Below are positions 1 through 13,666 of a stretch of 64,000 nucleotides of DNA, one piece after another. Made by a program: the position numbers and the translations under genes. The notes below the pieces were generated by a model. The model had not been told where the DNA came from. It worked only from the letters and a program-made list of their open reading frames with translations, and did no database searches. Origin of the DNA: Aquila chrysaetos chrysaetos (Eukaryota; Chordata; Aves; Accipitriformes; Accipitridae); assembly GCF_900496995.4 (NCBI RefSeq), contig NC_044004.1:82591538-82655537 (forward strand). The letters run 5' to 3'. Each line of letters starts with the position of its first letter. Within the stretch, counting starts at the first letter, position 1.

Positions 1-2323
1 ACATTTCCCCAACATAACATGTCCACATAAAATATCACCTGAGCGTAACAAAATGAGGGACTTTCCTTCTGCCTCTGAGCGTGGGACTGGGGAATGTGGG
101 CAGCTTAAATGCCCGCATCATGTAGATACAGGATTCAGACTTGCCACGGCAGAAGCTAGCTCCGTAAAAAAAAAAAGCACCAGCTAGGTTCTCACTTTGC
201 AGTGATACCACAGGATTCGTGTACGGCAAGTCAGAAAAAAAAAAAAAAAAAAGCCTTCTCCTTTAGTTTCAGAGCTGTATTTGCTGGTTTATTCCATTGC
301 ACCGGTCTTAAGGCACAGCTGTGGTACCTAAACGTTTTGTGCAACACACATACTGATATCCAGAATTTTTTTTTGCCCTTCTCATAGGAAGGCATTTAAT
401 CTGGTTTGAGAAAAGACCCTCAGAATGGCTGTACTGGGTGAGATGGGGAGCCCAGTAACTCATTGTGCGCAGGGTCCGGTGGCGGATGCCTGGACCGGAG
501 TGGACGTACAGACAAACGGACACCGAAACTTCCCCCGAGCCCTTTCCAGCGCCTGCACATGTGTCCGTATTCAGCAGTTATGTGAAAAGCTGGTGGAAAG
601 CAGGGCTCCCGGGGAGGCTCAGAGCTCAGCACCACTAGAGAGCGGCAGACACCAGCTGAGCAGGGGAAAAAAATGGAGTGGGAAGGGAGATTTTTGTACT
701 GGGAATCCACCAAACGTCGAGGTCACAGGCAGAAGATGACGGTCAAAGCTGACTGACAGTACAGGAAAAATTTTAACAGCTTTGGAGGTGTTACACGTGA
801 CGGCTCTCATCATGGAGGGTTGGGGTTTTTTTTTTCCACTGCACCCGCTTAAGAAAAGCAATTTTCCAAAGTATTTCTGAACCACCCGCTTGCAATTTTT
901 TCCCAGTTTGCCGTTTCGGTCAGCGGTGGCGGAGCAATAAAACTGGAGCTGGCCAGTGCCACCGCATTGCCCGGTGCCATCAGACCCGAGCACCGGTGGG
1001 TGCTGCACAAAGACCGGGGTGCCCCAAGGAAAGGGCATGGAGATGGGACGCAGCCGAGAAGGTCCAAGCGACGGGGTGTCAGGGTGGGAATGAACAGAGG
1101 AAACTCGGGCCTGGAGAAGGAAAAACAGAAGGAAAGAGATGAGGGGAAAGGAGGGCTTCCTCCTCTCCCAAAACACACAGCTTAGAGCTCTTTGCTCAAT
1201 TCCCAGGCAAAAGCAGTAGCAACCTGTGGAACTGGCTTGTCTTGATGTTCTGCAGCAAAGCAGAGTTTAGGGTAGGTTTTTGGGTGGGGAGAGGTACGGA
1301 GGCATCCTGGAAATCTAGAAATGCAGGTTAGACCCTACGGACCCTGCAGCAACGCGAAGGGACCTTCGTTTGAGGGAGGATGGAGGAAGACTGCGGCACT
1401 GAGCGGCAATCACCCCGAAAGATGAGGAAAGGGAGATGTAGACAGAAAACTTGCTTTTTCTTGCATTGCTGGGGGACCGGCTGAAACCTACAGCGCGGGA
1501 AAGGAAAACAGCCTGCGGCCAAGGCATTGCCATGGAAGGACAGAGCACTCCCAACAGGAAAAAGTGCCCAGGACCACCTGTGGGTGGAAAGAGAAGGCTG
1601 GAGAGCAAACCACCCGAAATGGAGTGATGCCACAGCATCGTGCCTGCTGCAGAGCCACCACGGAAAACGCTTCCCACGCCCGGTCAGGGACAGCAGAAGG
1701 AAAGGGACGCTCCTGTACACCTCCACCATCCCCAACGCATCTAGAGGTGTCCCCCAGTTACAGGGAATGGAAGCAAGCCCGGATGAGCAAACTCAAGTTG
1801 CGCGTTGCCGTGTAGGCAAAGTACTTCTGCGGCTGAAAACACGGGGGCGGGAGGGCACCGGCGCAACACGCGGGCCAGAAGCTTTTGCACTGCTCTTCAA
1901 AAGCTGGCATCATGCTCCAGACAAACTCTTGCTCTGCACATCAAGCACAGCGGGCTTACGGATCACACGGGTGCCTGATTCTGTCTTACAAGGGGCATCC
2001 CTCCGAGCAGCACCGGGCAGAGGCTGCTCTTTGTTAGTCTGAAAAGCTGCCTATGTTGTACGCTGCCCTGCTTTGGGCTCTAAAGCCCAGCCTTTCCTTC
2101 AGATACATTATAGGACCCTTCTTTGCAAATACACCCGGAAACCTTAGCAGGTATAACCGTTAGAGCACATCTGCCTGACTTTGCAAGCAGCCTAAAATAT
2201 CAGAGTTCTTTCCGAGTTAACCGAAACACACGTTTCTTGTGCTTATGGCCTGAAAGAGAATTAACGTAGCTACACGTCCTAACTAAAGCCAGCACGGCTG
2301 CGGAATATGTACTGTGAAGGACT

Positions 2324-2375
2324 CCCACTGCTGAACTATGCTGCGATACCCCACTGCTGAACTATGCTGCGATAC
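2324..2375. repeat. Perfect 26-bp tandem duplication
   Basis: Two identical 26-bp units abut at 2324-2349 and 2350-2375, each beginning CCCACTGCTG and ending TGCGATAC. Identity with no divergence implies a recent duplication or an assembly stutter. No known element is involved. Confidence 0.9.
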
Positions 2376-5300
2376 TTGACTCTACAAGCATGCCAGCATT
2401 AAAAGGATGGTCAGCTGGAAAAGTATCACTCCTGTTTTTCCAAGTCCAGAGAGACTATTAATATATCTAGAGTTTTGCTAGAAGCATGAAGATGCAAGTT
2501 GTCCTGGTTAAACCACGACACAAGTTTACATGCAATCCCTTTTTAGTATGTGTATACTGGCTATATTCCTAGCCAGAAAGCTCGAAGGTTCACTAGTCTG
2601 AAGCTGAGACACGAGCGTTACTTTTCAGCTGCACACCTGGAAACAGCTGGAACCTGTTAGTGTCACAGGAAGCCAGCGTGCCACATATAAAAGTAGAGAA
2701 ATACTACAACGGCTGAGGCTTCCCGCCGGGAGCAGCTGGAGAACCAGAGCACAGGCTGCCCGCTTTGACCGCTTGAGTACGTGATCTCACATAAAATTTA
2801 CATTTAATTGCCGGGAGAGCGCACATTTGGGATCTCTGTTTTCCTGAATCCCAAAGAGAAGCAGTGGTGGGATCAAAGAGAGCTCGAGGTGAACTTCTTT
2901 CCTAATTTCTCCCAGGTTTTTGCTTGCAAGGAACTTCTGCGTCCCATAGACACGCTTCCCCCAAAACAATGTTGGATGCTTATTTGCTAAAAAGTAACAC
3001 GGGTGCAAGCCTGCAGTGTAGGACTTCCAGAGGTGAAAGATAAAGGAGGGAGAGAGTGAGGAACGGTACCGTTACCCTAACACCTAGCCAAGCCTGTGAA
3101 CCTCACAAGAAACTACGAAGTTACTCCAAAGTCCTCCAGTCCAACAGTTGCCGAGATTTGCCCGTCAAGCGCAAGACACAGCTAGTGAACGTGACACAGC
3201 ACGATCTGTTTGGTTTTGCACAGTATTTCTTGGTTTTGTGACAGTCAGTACTTCTGAGTAGAGCGATACAGGTGTCAATTGACTGACTAAACTACATAGT
3301 TCAGTAGAAACACAAAATTCCCCTATAACATTGAAGTATACACAGACACAATACCCGGTTCTTTCCAGACAGCCGCAGGAGGTCAATACAGGAGCTGGGC
3401 TAGGATTTTTCCCCAGGGTTTGCACAAACTAGCGCCCAGGAAGCATTCAGTCCTGGGTGCTGGTTGATATAACCAGCCCATCTTACAGTTATGTCTCAGC
3501 CTCACTTGAGCCTGGTTTTTCCTGTTTGATGGTACAACTGGTTATCATTTGTGCCGGAGGGGAGTGATACTGGGAAAGCCACCGGGCCGGAGGGCATTCA
3601 GCTGCTTCCTGGAAAGCGACACAACTTAGCAGGGAGGGTGGGTAAAATGCATTTCCACACCAAGCTTCCTCAAAAGCTGGGATTTTTAATACTTCAGAAA
3701 TAATAACCAACAGAAACTAACAGTGAAACGATGCTTTAGGTCTCTTGCACGGTACGCCTTCTCTTCTTCAACGCTCATCCAAGCACTTGCAGGCAACTGC
3801 AATGGACCCTCCCAACTGTTTAATTTGTCATGCTAAAGCAAATGATGTTTATCTGCCCAGAACTCAAGTGCATGGGACTGGGAGACCACGTAATGCAGCG
3901 GACAGCACCGCAACAGCGTGATTCACAACAGATTTACATTGAGCCCTGCCTCACCCAAAGTGTTTTCTCTACTCTAGTTGAATCAGCCCGTGGAAGCGTT
4001 TAAAGGTCACGGTGCTAAATGCCGTTGGACTATTTTTTGCTACTCAGAGGACTCCTTTCAGTATCGGCCCTAGGATCGTGCCTCCGCTGCTTCAGGTAAG
4101 AAAAGAACGGCTGCTGCACCCTGCCTCCGCCGCCAGTAGATATTTTACGACGTGCGCAAGGTCCGAGTCCCTACCCCAGCTCTTGCACAGCTCCAAGGCG
4201 AGATAGCCCCGTTTCGTCCCCGTCACGGGCTCTGCATCGCTTTCTCGTCAGCCTCCCCCGAGACACCTTCTCAGATGGGCAACTACAAACCCAGAGGCAG
4301 CAAGCCCTGCCTGCCTCCCGTCCTTCCTCCTCTCCTTCAGACGGGGCAAGTCGAGGTGAAGGGGCAAGTCCCATGACACACAAAGTCTGTGTCACACTCC
4401 CAAGCCGTCACCAGTTCCACCTCCTCACGGGTAATGCCACAGCTATTTGCCCTACCCAGCTGACGATATTTCCTCAGTTTCTGAGGTCCTGAAGTGTCTC
4501 CTGAATTGCTTGAGCTATCAGGGTGTTTGCATAAATAGCAGCACGCTCACACCTTCCTTCCCCAGCCCCTCCCTAAGGTTAGTCACCGTTCTGCCTAACC
4601 TCAGACTAACCTGCAAGCAGGGAGCCCACGTTTCTACCACACCTACAGAAAAACCCTTCTTTTGGGGCGCAGTTACTCCGTGCCACTTGTAACCAAAGCA
4701 CGTCATGACAGACGCCCACCACGAGCCTGCTTCTGTACAGTCGAGGCCGGGAGACATCAGGAGGCCCTTTGCCAACACACAAGATCCGAAAGATGGAGGA
4801 AACGATTTGAGCACGTTATTCTTTCCTGCGTAATACATCCCAAGCAGTCGTAGTCAATCACAGGACACGCAGCGAGTGCCCCACACCTCCGTAACTGGGT
4901 ACGCGACAACGCAACCCCTTCAAAGCCGTGGTTGAAGAGATAGGAGCCTTTAAGTCTTTATTTAAGCCTGAGTGAATTTATTTGCTGTCAGCAAAATCCC
5001 CGCTCCTCATCAGACCCTCAGACTATTTTTGCTACCGAGGTACGGTTGCTTTTCCAGAGAGGCTGGCTACCTCGCTGCACTCAAAAGGAAATGGGATCCT
5101 CGCAGTCCGTATGCTCTTTGAAGCACACGGAGCAAGTTGCGGTTTCTTCTAGAATTAGTAGCAAAGAAGAGCCAACTCTCCTTCCGCCTTTTTCCTCTGG
5201 AAGGAGCCTGGGACCTGCCAGCAGCTTTGTACGCATCACTCTGTTTCCAGAGCTTATGCGTTCACCAGCAATACTAGTATGTTTGTGAAGTTACTTCAAA

Positions 5301-8300
5301 TTCGGAGTACTGAAAATGGAAGCAAAACCAATCACTGTCCTAATCCGAAACCTCTGTTTTGTAGACAACTTTTTCACCGAGAAAGACAGGTTGGTTCAAA
5401 GACACAACGGGAAAGTTTTGCGTGGAAAAAGTAGGATCCTGGGGCAATACCAACCGAACGCGGATTTTCCAAATACAGAATTTCTGTCCTCCTCCAGAGT
5501 CCAAACAGCCCCGGCCTGTCCCCAAAAGCCCCTGTCACAGGGCAGTAAGTCTTTTTCTCGCTTGCTGCTCTATATAAATAGTCACAGCCCTCCGCAGCCA
5601 ACATCACAAGCCCTTCCTGCGCTTTGAAACGACTCGGAGGGAGGAACACGGCTTTTCCCCATCCCTCCCTGTCCCTGAGCTCCTCAGCTCCCAATATTGG
5701 GTTGGAAAGAGCTATGGAGAGTTTCAGAGTAATTTCTCTTCCCCACGGCTAACATGAGGGTGAAAAAAGTTTCTCGGGCAGTGCTCTGAACTGATTTTGG
5801 GCTCCCCAGGGCAGAAAGAGGTTGTTTGTGACCTGGTGACAGTGTGCTGCACTGCTGGTACCTGGACCATCCTGTCCTGCTAGACAGGAACATAATTTGA
5901 GAGCCTAACAAAGGAGCCCACGCTCCCATCACCGGTTTGGTTGAGTTTTTAAGTTCTGGGTGGAAAAAAACTAGTACGAGTCCCTCTTTTCATCTGTTCC
6001 TCAGCCTTAAAAGCCTGACTCTACCCCTGCTGCCTATTTCCCAGCTCCTTCTTTCAGATGCTCCACACCTCCGCTGATAGCGTGTTGCTCGCTGGCTCTC
6101 GGTGAATGGAGAGCAACTATCCAATTCTAGAAAGTTTAGGACTTCTCCAAGGAGCAGGTCAAGTTCATGGGTTATTATTTTATTGAGATGAAGTTTCAAG
6201 CCCTTGAAGTTGTCATGTTTCCTCTAGGAAGCTTTTAAAACGTGGAGGTGAAGAAGCCCTTACGATTCACTGGGACCTTGGAGCTAGAATGTCAGCAATT
6301 CTTTGGGGATCAAATGTAGCGAGACCCAAGGACTACACTATCTACACGAGCTTCAGCTGTCTGTCCATTCGCTTCCTCAGGTGTATACTGGTTCTGCTCC
6401 TTCCTCCATTCATTCTCTTCTTACCCCTCTGCTTCCATCTATAAGACAAGCCTGGTTCAGCAGACAAAACAACACATCTCTCCCGAGAAAAAGCAAACAA
6501 GCCAGAAGCAACCCAAAAGACTATTGCTGTGGGTTCAAAACATGGTAACAGCTGCTCTCCCCAACACACACTTTGTTCGTTTCGGCTTATTAGAGAAAAC
6601 AGACTCTTTCCTTCTTTCCCCAAGACCATCTTTTCAACCATTCAGAAAACCGCCAGGCTGGTACAAAACTTTCTAACAGAGAGTAAATTTCAACTCAGCT
6701 TTTTCCGAGACAAGTTGCATTGACACCAACAATCCTGTGTTCTTCAAGGGAGAGGACGTCCTGCCTTGCCCTCATCCCTGATAACACCTAGCTGAGAAAA
6801 AGGCTCCCCACTGCGCAGTCAAATAGAGACTTCTACTCGCATCTGAAAGAAGATGTATTTCTACGAATAAACAAGTTCCTATCCGCGTTCAAAAGCGGCC
6901 ACCAGTATAAACTACTAGTAAAACAATTGGAAAAACCGTGTGTACTCACATATCGAAGTCTAACTGCTGTCAGGAGCTGTAGGAGGAGCAACAAAGCAAG
7001 AGTCCTGTCCTCTCTGCAACCAGATTGTGCTTCAGAGCTCTGTTCCCAAAGGCCTCCCTGCTAAGAAACGTGGCCATCGGGTTTCCTACAATCAGCAGGC
7101 AGCTCGCTGCGAGGGCAGGCTCTACACCTGGGCTCAGCTAGGAACTGGTGAGCTGCCCAGTTCCTTGCAAAGCACTCCCACCTGGAGCCGGGGAAGGCGA
7201 CGGAGAGGGATGCTTGCTCCTGTGCATTCCTCCGCTCTCTGGTGATTGGCAGCAAGAGGAGAAGATGAGTCGAGCTAATTAGAGGAAGGCAGAAGCAAAT
7301 TAATGACATTTTACCCCCTGACTACTTCCCTACAGGCTTCTGTCATCCCCTCTCCGCAGTGATTTCCAAGCTTAAATTTCACAAGCTCCGAGCGGTGTGT
7401 TTGTTCGCAGAAGCGCACGACCCGTGAGGGCAGTACGTGGTTTTTCTCTACCGGAGAGTCCACCACATCATCCCAAATGCCAGGACGGGGGACTTATACG
7501 GTACCTTCTCTGCCAAGGGCAGGGTAATTCTGGGCATTGCCTTTGGAGAGCAAGGATGCTAAGGGAATTCTGCAAGTGCACAGTGAGTTTTCTTCATCAT
7601 GTGGAAAGTCATTTCCATAAAGTGGTACTGAAGAGGGAACACATTTCCAGAAAACCTCAAATGCCTTAGTAAATCACTGTTGCTTTCAGAGGCACAGGAC
7701 TTCCCTTTCCTTGATGTTCTGCTGCTCTCTTCCCTCTTTGTCGCAAAGCATTTTAGCACATGTCAATCCCGCAAGTCAGAAAATAGTTTAGCATTAAATT
7801 TGTGCTCAAGGAACCAAAAAATCCAGGATTAACAGGTTCTCCTCTCTCCTTTCATTCTGCTTACATGTTTCCAGTGACCCATTTTACACAGCCTGGAGGG
7901 CTGAAGGGACTCTGCAGCCGGATTTCTCCTAGTTGTTAGTATTTCAACACATACACAGCCCTGAGCTTGTTTTTCCCTGGCTGTGATAAAGAGGATGCAG
8001 ATTGCAAAAGAGGTAGTTTCTGACTATTCCAGCCACTTTGTGGCAGGCTACCCAGACCGGCGCTGCAATAATGCAGTAAGAAACAGAGATAGAATTCAGA
8101 TAACTGATTAAGACTGACATTAAGTACCGAAAAAATTCAAACTGCCCTTATTATTTCCTTTTTTTTTTTTTTTTTAAGCCTAATTCCCTGAGAAAGCTAA
8201 TGAAACCACAGGATAAAACATATGACTTTCAGGAGATTATTTTCCTTCCTAGCCTCTCAGAAGGCTTTTTTTTCCTCAGTACAAATAACACTCACACCTA

Positions 8301-11300
8301 AAGAAAACTTTAGGAAGTTCTTGATGGGATAGCCGTACTGTGGGATTAGTCACGTTCATAGTCACCCTTTCCATCAGTGGGCTGCCAGGCTTGGATCACG
8401 TAGCATTCATCCACAGTGCAATACCCCAGATAAATGCTATGCCTTGGTTTAAAAAAATCCCCTTATAGGCTGCGTGTAGAGGCTTGTCAAGCCTCAAATG
8501 CCCTGCAGGCTGCACTTTAAAAACCTCTGTCCTAGATGATTTCTCTGTCAGGTAGGTTCTTTTTCCCGCCAGCTCTTCTTATTTGCAGGTTGTTTTCATC
8601 TGTGGAAGTTTCATTTCTGCTGATGCTAATGAAGCTGAACCCTAGGAGAAGAGTCTGATTTCTATCAAGCCCTCCAACTCCCTGGAGAGCCGGTGTGAAG
8701 TCAGCTAAGAAATCATTTCTCTCAACATCTGTTTTCTTCCTACAATTTCTTCTCTTAACAGGCTCCTCTACATGAAAGCATTTCCCTGCCATTTCCCATC
8801 AACTGCACACGGACGAAGAGACTACCACGTCCCTAATCTTTGTCTTGCCGCTCTGCGTTTCCACCCAGCCTTCCCTCAAATTATCCCCCACCATTTAAAA
8901 ATTACAGACAGGCACAGCCCCCTTTTTATAGGGTAAGCGGCAGCTCCCTCTTCTAAATTTAAACACATGGGGTGGCTGAATGACTTCTCTTTGCTCCTTC
9001 CTCCCCAGACAGGCTATTTTATAGACTAGTGACAGCTGTCACTCAGTACTTTATTTCCCTATATAACACCTGGCCCTGCAGCTTTCCCTCCCTATCCCCC
9101 TGCAGAAGTGGCTCTATTACTCTTACCAGTCTAGCACGAAGCATAAGCAAACAGGGAACATTTGTCTCTCGACTTGAAGGTGTTGCCCTTCACCAAGAGG
9201 ACATTTTGGGCATCCTTTGGCCAGCTCTTAGCTTGCAGAAGACTCGCCTACCTATGCGGTTTCAAAAAATCAGGAGAACTGATGCGGCTGAGTGTGTCAG
9301 CGTGAGACTACACCAGAACTCCTGGCCTCTGAAAGGGACTGACCCTGCGCTCTTTGCTCAGGTTTTCAACTGAGGTGATGTTGCTGGTGTCAATCTTGCT
9401 GAGCAACACGGGCGCAAAGTGAAAACGGCATCCCCGAAAGAACATTTTGTGGTCGCATCGTCATCTGCTCCTATGAAGACAGGCCAGCCCACAACACAAC
9501 TGGCAAGGGAGTAGGTACGGGTGAAGGAATCAAGCCGTCTATGAAAGCCCAAGACAGGAAAAAAAAGACCTCTACTCTTCGTAATACACTCCTAACAGGG
9601 GATTTGCAAAACGGCCGCGTCTGAGTTATCAAGTGTGCTTGAAAGAAAGGGCTTGAAAGGCACCCGGCTACACCGGATTGGATCTTTCCCAGCTGTCAGC
9701 AGCAATTTCACTCCAAGACTGGAAATGAACAGCCCTGGAGAAAGGCAACAATTCCTCGCCGAGGCTGGGCACAGGCACCACCGGCGGTGCAAGACACGGT
9801 ACATCGTGCTTGCTTGCATCCTTTATGGCTAAGGGAGTAACTACCCCGTGGGGTTATATCTGTTGCTGTACATTTATCTGCCGCAGGTGAGCAAGGGCAT
9901 GTTAATCAGCAACTACCTATTGTGCTGATCAACTTAAAACTACCAATTTTACCTCTGAACTTGGATTTCTGTCCAAACCTTTCTCTTGGAAACAGTCTGA
10001 TAGCTTATCCATGACAAGCGCTGGTATTTTGCCATTACCAAGTGACACATAAATAGCAAAGGCATCCTCTGTTGCTTTCTTTTGCCATATAGGAACCTGT
10101 CCTCCATGAGTTTCCCAGCTCCAGGAAGGTAAAAACCCCACCACATTCTTGTTCCCCTCTCACTTTTGTTTCTCTTCACTTGGCAAGATGAAAGGATTGC
10201 TGCCCTTAACAACTCGAAGCATTTTGAGAGTTTCAAACTGCTGGCAGGGACATAAATTGTCCTGATTTTTTACCCAGAAGGGCATGGCAATGCTATCGGG
10301 AGGTTCAAGTAAGTAATCATGGTTAGATACCTATCCAAAAGTGTACCAAAAAGATTTGCATGCCTTACATATGCCAGAAATGGGGGAAGAAGCGCTCCTC
10401 AAGCCTGTCTTTTCATACCCCATAGTAGCTGCTCTAAACCGCAACAAGCCTGTTGCTTAAGTAAGACCTTACCTGATGAAGGCCAGGGAAAGCAATAGTG
10501 AGCTGAGGATGAAATACCGTGGTGGCACCAAATAGGAAAAAAAAATGACAGCTGAGGTAAAAGGAAAGTGAAAACAAACTATTTGCTAACGCTGTGCTCT
10601 TAGGACACAGCAGATAATGTTGCGACACGTCCTTCCCAAAACTAACCCCATCAGCCCAAAGTACAGAGCTGGCGACTAGGCTCAAGGCTGTTCCACGGGG
10701 GTATTCGCTGGGCTTGCGCGGCTCGAGCGAGTCAGCGTTTTGCTAGGTCGGGATTTTGGAAACCAAATGTTGGCGTAACCGATGGCTACGCGGAGCAAAC
10801 TGTCACAGCTTCATGGCATGGGGGACCCGTGTCTCAAGGATGCTCTTGGCTGTGTGCCAGATTGGAGATGACTCACCAGTCCCCCTCCATCCTTTAAATT
10901 TTTCTTTACATGCTTCTCAAAATAGTTTATTTTCAGTCCTTTAGTGACAGAGTCTTATGTCCTGAATCTGACATTCCTTCTGTGGCCTTGATAGGTCATG
11001 GGAAATGGTTTCTTCTAAGCCCCCGCGCTATGGAAATTGTGCTCCAGCCTAGATCCGCCTCCCCGCACATACACACAAAACCATCGGCATCACTAGGCAG
11101 CTCTAAAAACGCTTGTGACTAAAGATAAAATGGTAAAATAGGTATTCTCCATCTTACACTTTGTGATCTTTGCTTGTCTGTCTGCTCAAAACTTTCTGTT
11201 AAGACACTAGGTCTGGCCAGTTACTCCTGGCTCGATCTGCTGCAGGGTATTTCCGCTTCTGAAATGGAAATTAAAAGACCGGCCCAGTCTCAAAGTGCAG

Positions 11301-13626
11301 ATTTGAATTTCAGACTTCCTGAAGTTCAGGAGCATTCTAGCTTTGTTTTAATTCAGCCCACAGTAATGCAGGACAATTTTGCTTGCTTGTTTGTTTTCAA
11401 AAACCTGTTCCTAAAGATAAGAACTTACTTAAGCAAGCATTTGCAAAAGTCAGGTGTTGGATAGGTATTTTATAGCCAAAGTTTTCCCTCTGGCATAACC
11501 CTAGGACGTACAAGACCTGAGTTTTGGAGCTCATGAATCACTTCAACTCCTTCAGAAAGTAGTGGCAGATGGAGATGTTCAGCTACTGGAAAAATCACCC
11601 TCTCTGCACGTAGGTGGAAAAATGCTGCCCCTGTTTCACATCCAAATCTCTGCTAGGAACTTGCACAGTCCTACTTGAGCAGTATTCTCCAAGGAGTTGC
11701 ATATAGCACGTATGCATCGCCTTGAAGGAGCAATCTTGGCTTCAACGGCAAGGTCGACGATTACAGCCTGGCCCACGTTACTGTTGGAGGAGACAGGCGA
11801 TCGGCCAGCCCCCGTTCGGTGCTGATGGGATCCGATGAAGGTGGACCGGCAGCTGGAGCACAGGCAGGCCATGCTCCAGACTTAAGATTTATTGTGAATG
11901 TGTCACAAGAACTGTTGCAAAAGCAAGTCCCTGTAGCTACCTACCTCCCCTTGTTCAGCTTCTCCAGAAATAGTGCATCCTGAGTATCCTTGAGCGATGC
12001 AACACCACGGGGACTAATCCAGTCCTTTCGCTATTTCGTAGCCAAGATGACACTAGAAGACCGAACCCGACACACACGACCCCGACAGAGGCAGTAGCCC
12101 AGGGATGCGCAGGTTCTTTTGTACAGAATTAGTTGCCTTGCAAAAGACCAGGCCAAATTTTGCATGCGGATGTGCGGGGTTTTCCAACCGGGTGGGAAAG
12201 TGGCTTTACTCAGCTGGGTAAATTTCCGTAGCATAAACATGCTTCTCAAAAACCAGCCTCTTGAGGTCAGGTTTGAAGCACGGACAAGAGGAACTACAGA
12301 AAAGTGTGTGCTGCTGTTAGCTGCTTGAAAAAGGACTTCGATCTCCAGAGCTGACAACCTAGCACCTCCAAGAAGCAATACATTTCATGAAGCATTTTAT
12401 TTGCCTTTTATATAATGTAAGGCACGCAGGACATCAGTTGAGGTATAAGTACCAGATACAGAGCACTGTCATCCACTACTGCTTACTAAAACATGGGCTG
12501 GCTTACTGCTCACAGCTCAAGAAATAATGCCAAAAGATATAAACTGATCACAGAGCAACAACATCAAGCGATGGCCAGCACGGACCTAAGTGCTCTACAC
12601 GCCACAGCCTCTAAAAGATTGGCCTGGAAAGATGAAAAGAAAACAATGACATAAAAGCTTGAACCCCAGTGAAGCAGAAAGTTATTTATGACCAGAGCTG
12701 GAGTGGCTTTAACCCTCTGAGGACTGAAAGCTATATAGAGAAAAAGTTCAGCCCTGTGACTTCAGGTGGACCTTTTGTAACAGATAAACCACAGGGGCAT
12801 TCAGAAGGCAGGCTTCTACGGCAACTGTGGTCAAAGCCCATTAAATAGAGTAGGAGAGTTAGCAAATTCTCCGTTACACAGGGTCGCTTTCCAACAACAG
12901 TGACAGTACAAAAAAAATTCCAAATAAACCCCAATTAAAACGTACATCAGCGTACCCAGCACAGTGTAAATAGGACTTATTTTAACAGTCAAGCCTTTGA
13001 ATCTTTTTTACTGAGAATTACATGCCAGTTATAGGTTAGCCTCTAGAGCATCCCATATTACATGCAAACCCCTCATCAACCTTCTTGCAACTCTGCATTT
13101 GTGTGCAATGGATGTGCATTTGAGGGGTGCATTCCTTACGGAGGCAGAGTAGAGAGCCCTCAGTGGCAGCAGCAGGGCATGGCTTAGTGCCGAGCACCTG
13201 GGGAAAGTCCAGCCCTATGAAATTTAACAATATCACTGGGGCTCATTTAGACACAAACACAGCTCACTACTTGCATTTGAAGAACAGTGCTCTAACCAGA
13301 AAGCTGGCTGAAGATCCTGCCCAGGGCAGACAGATGAATTCTAGGAAAGGGGGGGCTGAAGGGCTTGCTTTGTCTCATCTTCCAACATTAAAAGGGAAAA
13401 GAATGAAAGGATTGAAAGATTTTACACTTTAATTCAGTGCTATGTCATCAGGAGAGAGGGAACGCTGTCCCCACCTGTACAGCAACCTGCTGCTCTGAAA
13501 GTGAAGGTAGGAAATGGCAAAAAGCAGCAGCAAGTGACCCTGGCTCCTTCTCAGGGTATACCTGGCAAAGTCAGCTCAGATGCCTTTTTGTGGGCTGCAG
13601 CATCGGTTTACCCTTGTTCCTGCCAC

Positions 13627-13666
13627 AGTCCAACTTTTTTAACACTAGTCCAACTTTTTTAACACT
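13627..13666. repeat. Perfect 20-bp tandem duplication
   Basis: The unit AGTCCAACTTTTTTAACACT occurs twice in a row at 13627-13646 and 13647-13666 without mismatch. A similar imperfect doubling built on CCTAAAGGAACTAA follows at about 13982-14019. Confidence 0.9.

Noticed and set aside
1527..2042. 171-codon plus-strand frame
   Set aside because: Overlaps other open frames on both strands in a locally GC-rich stretch; residue pattern looks random.
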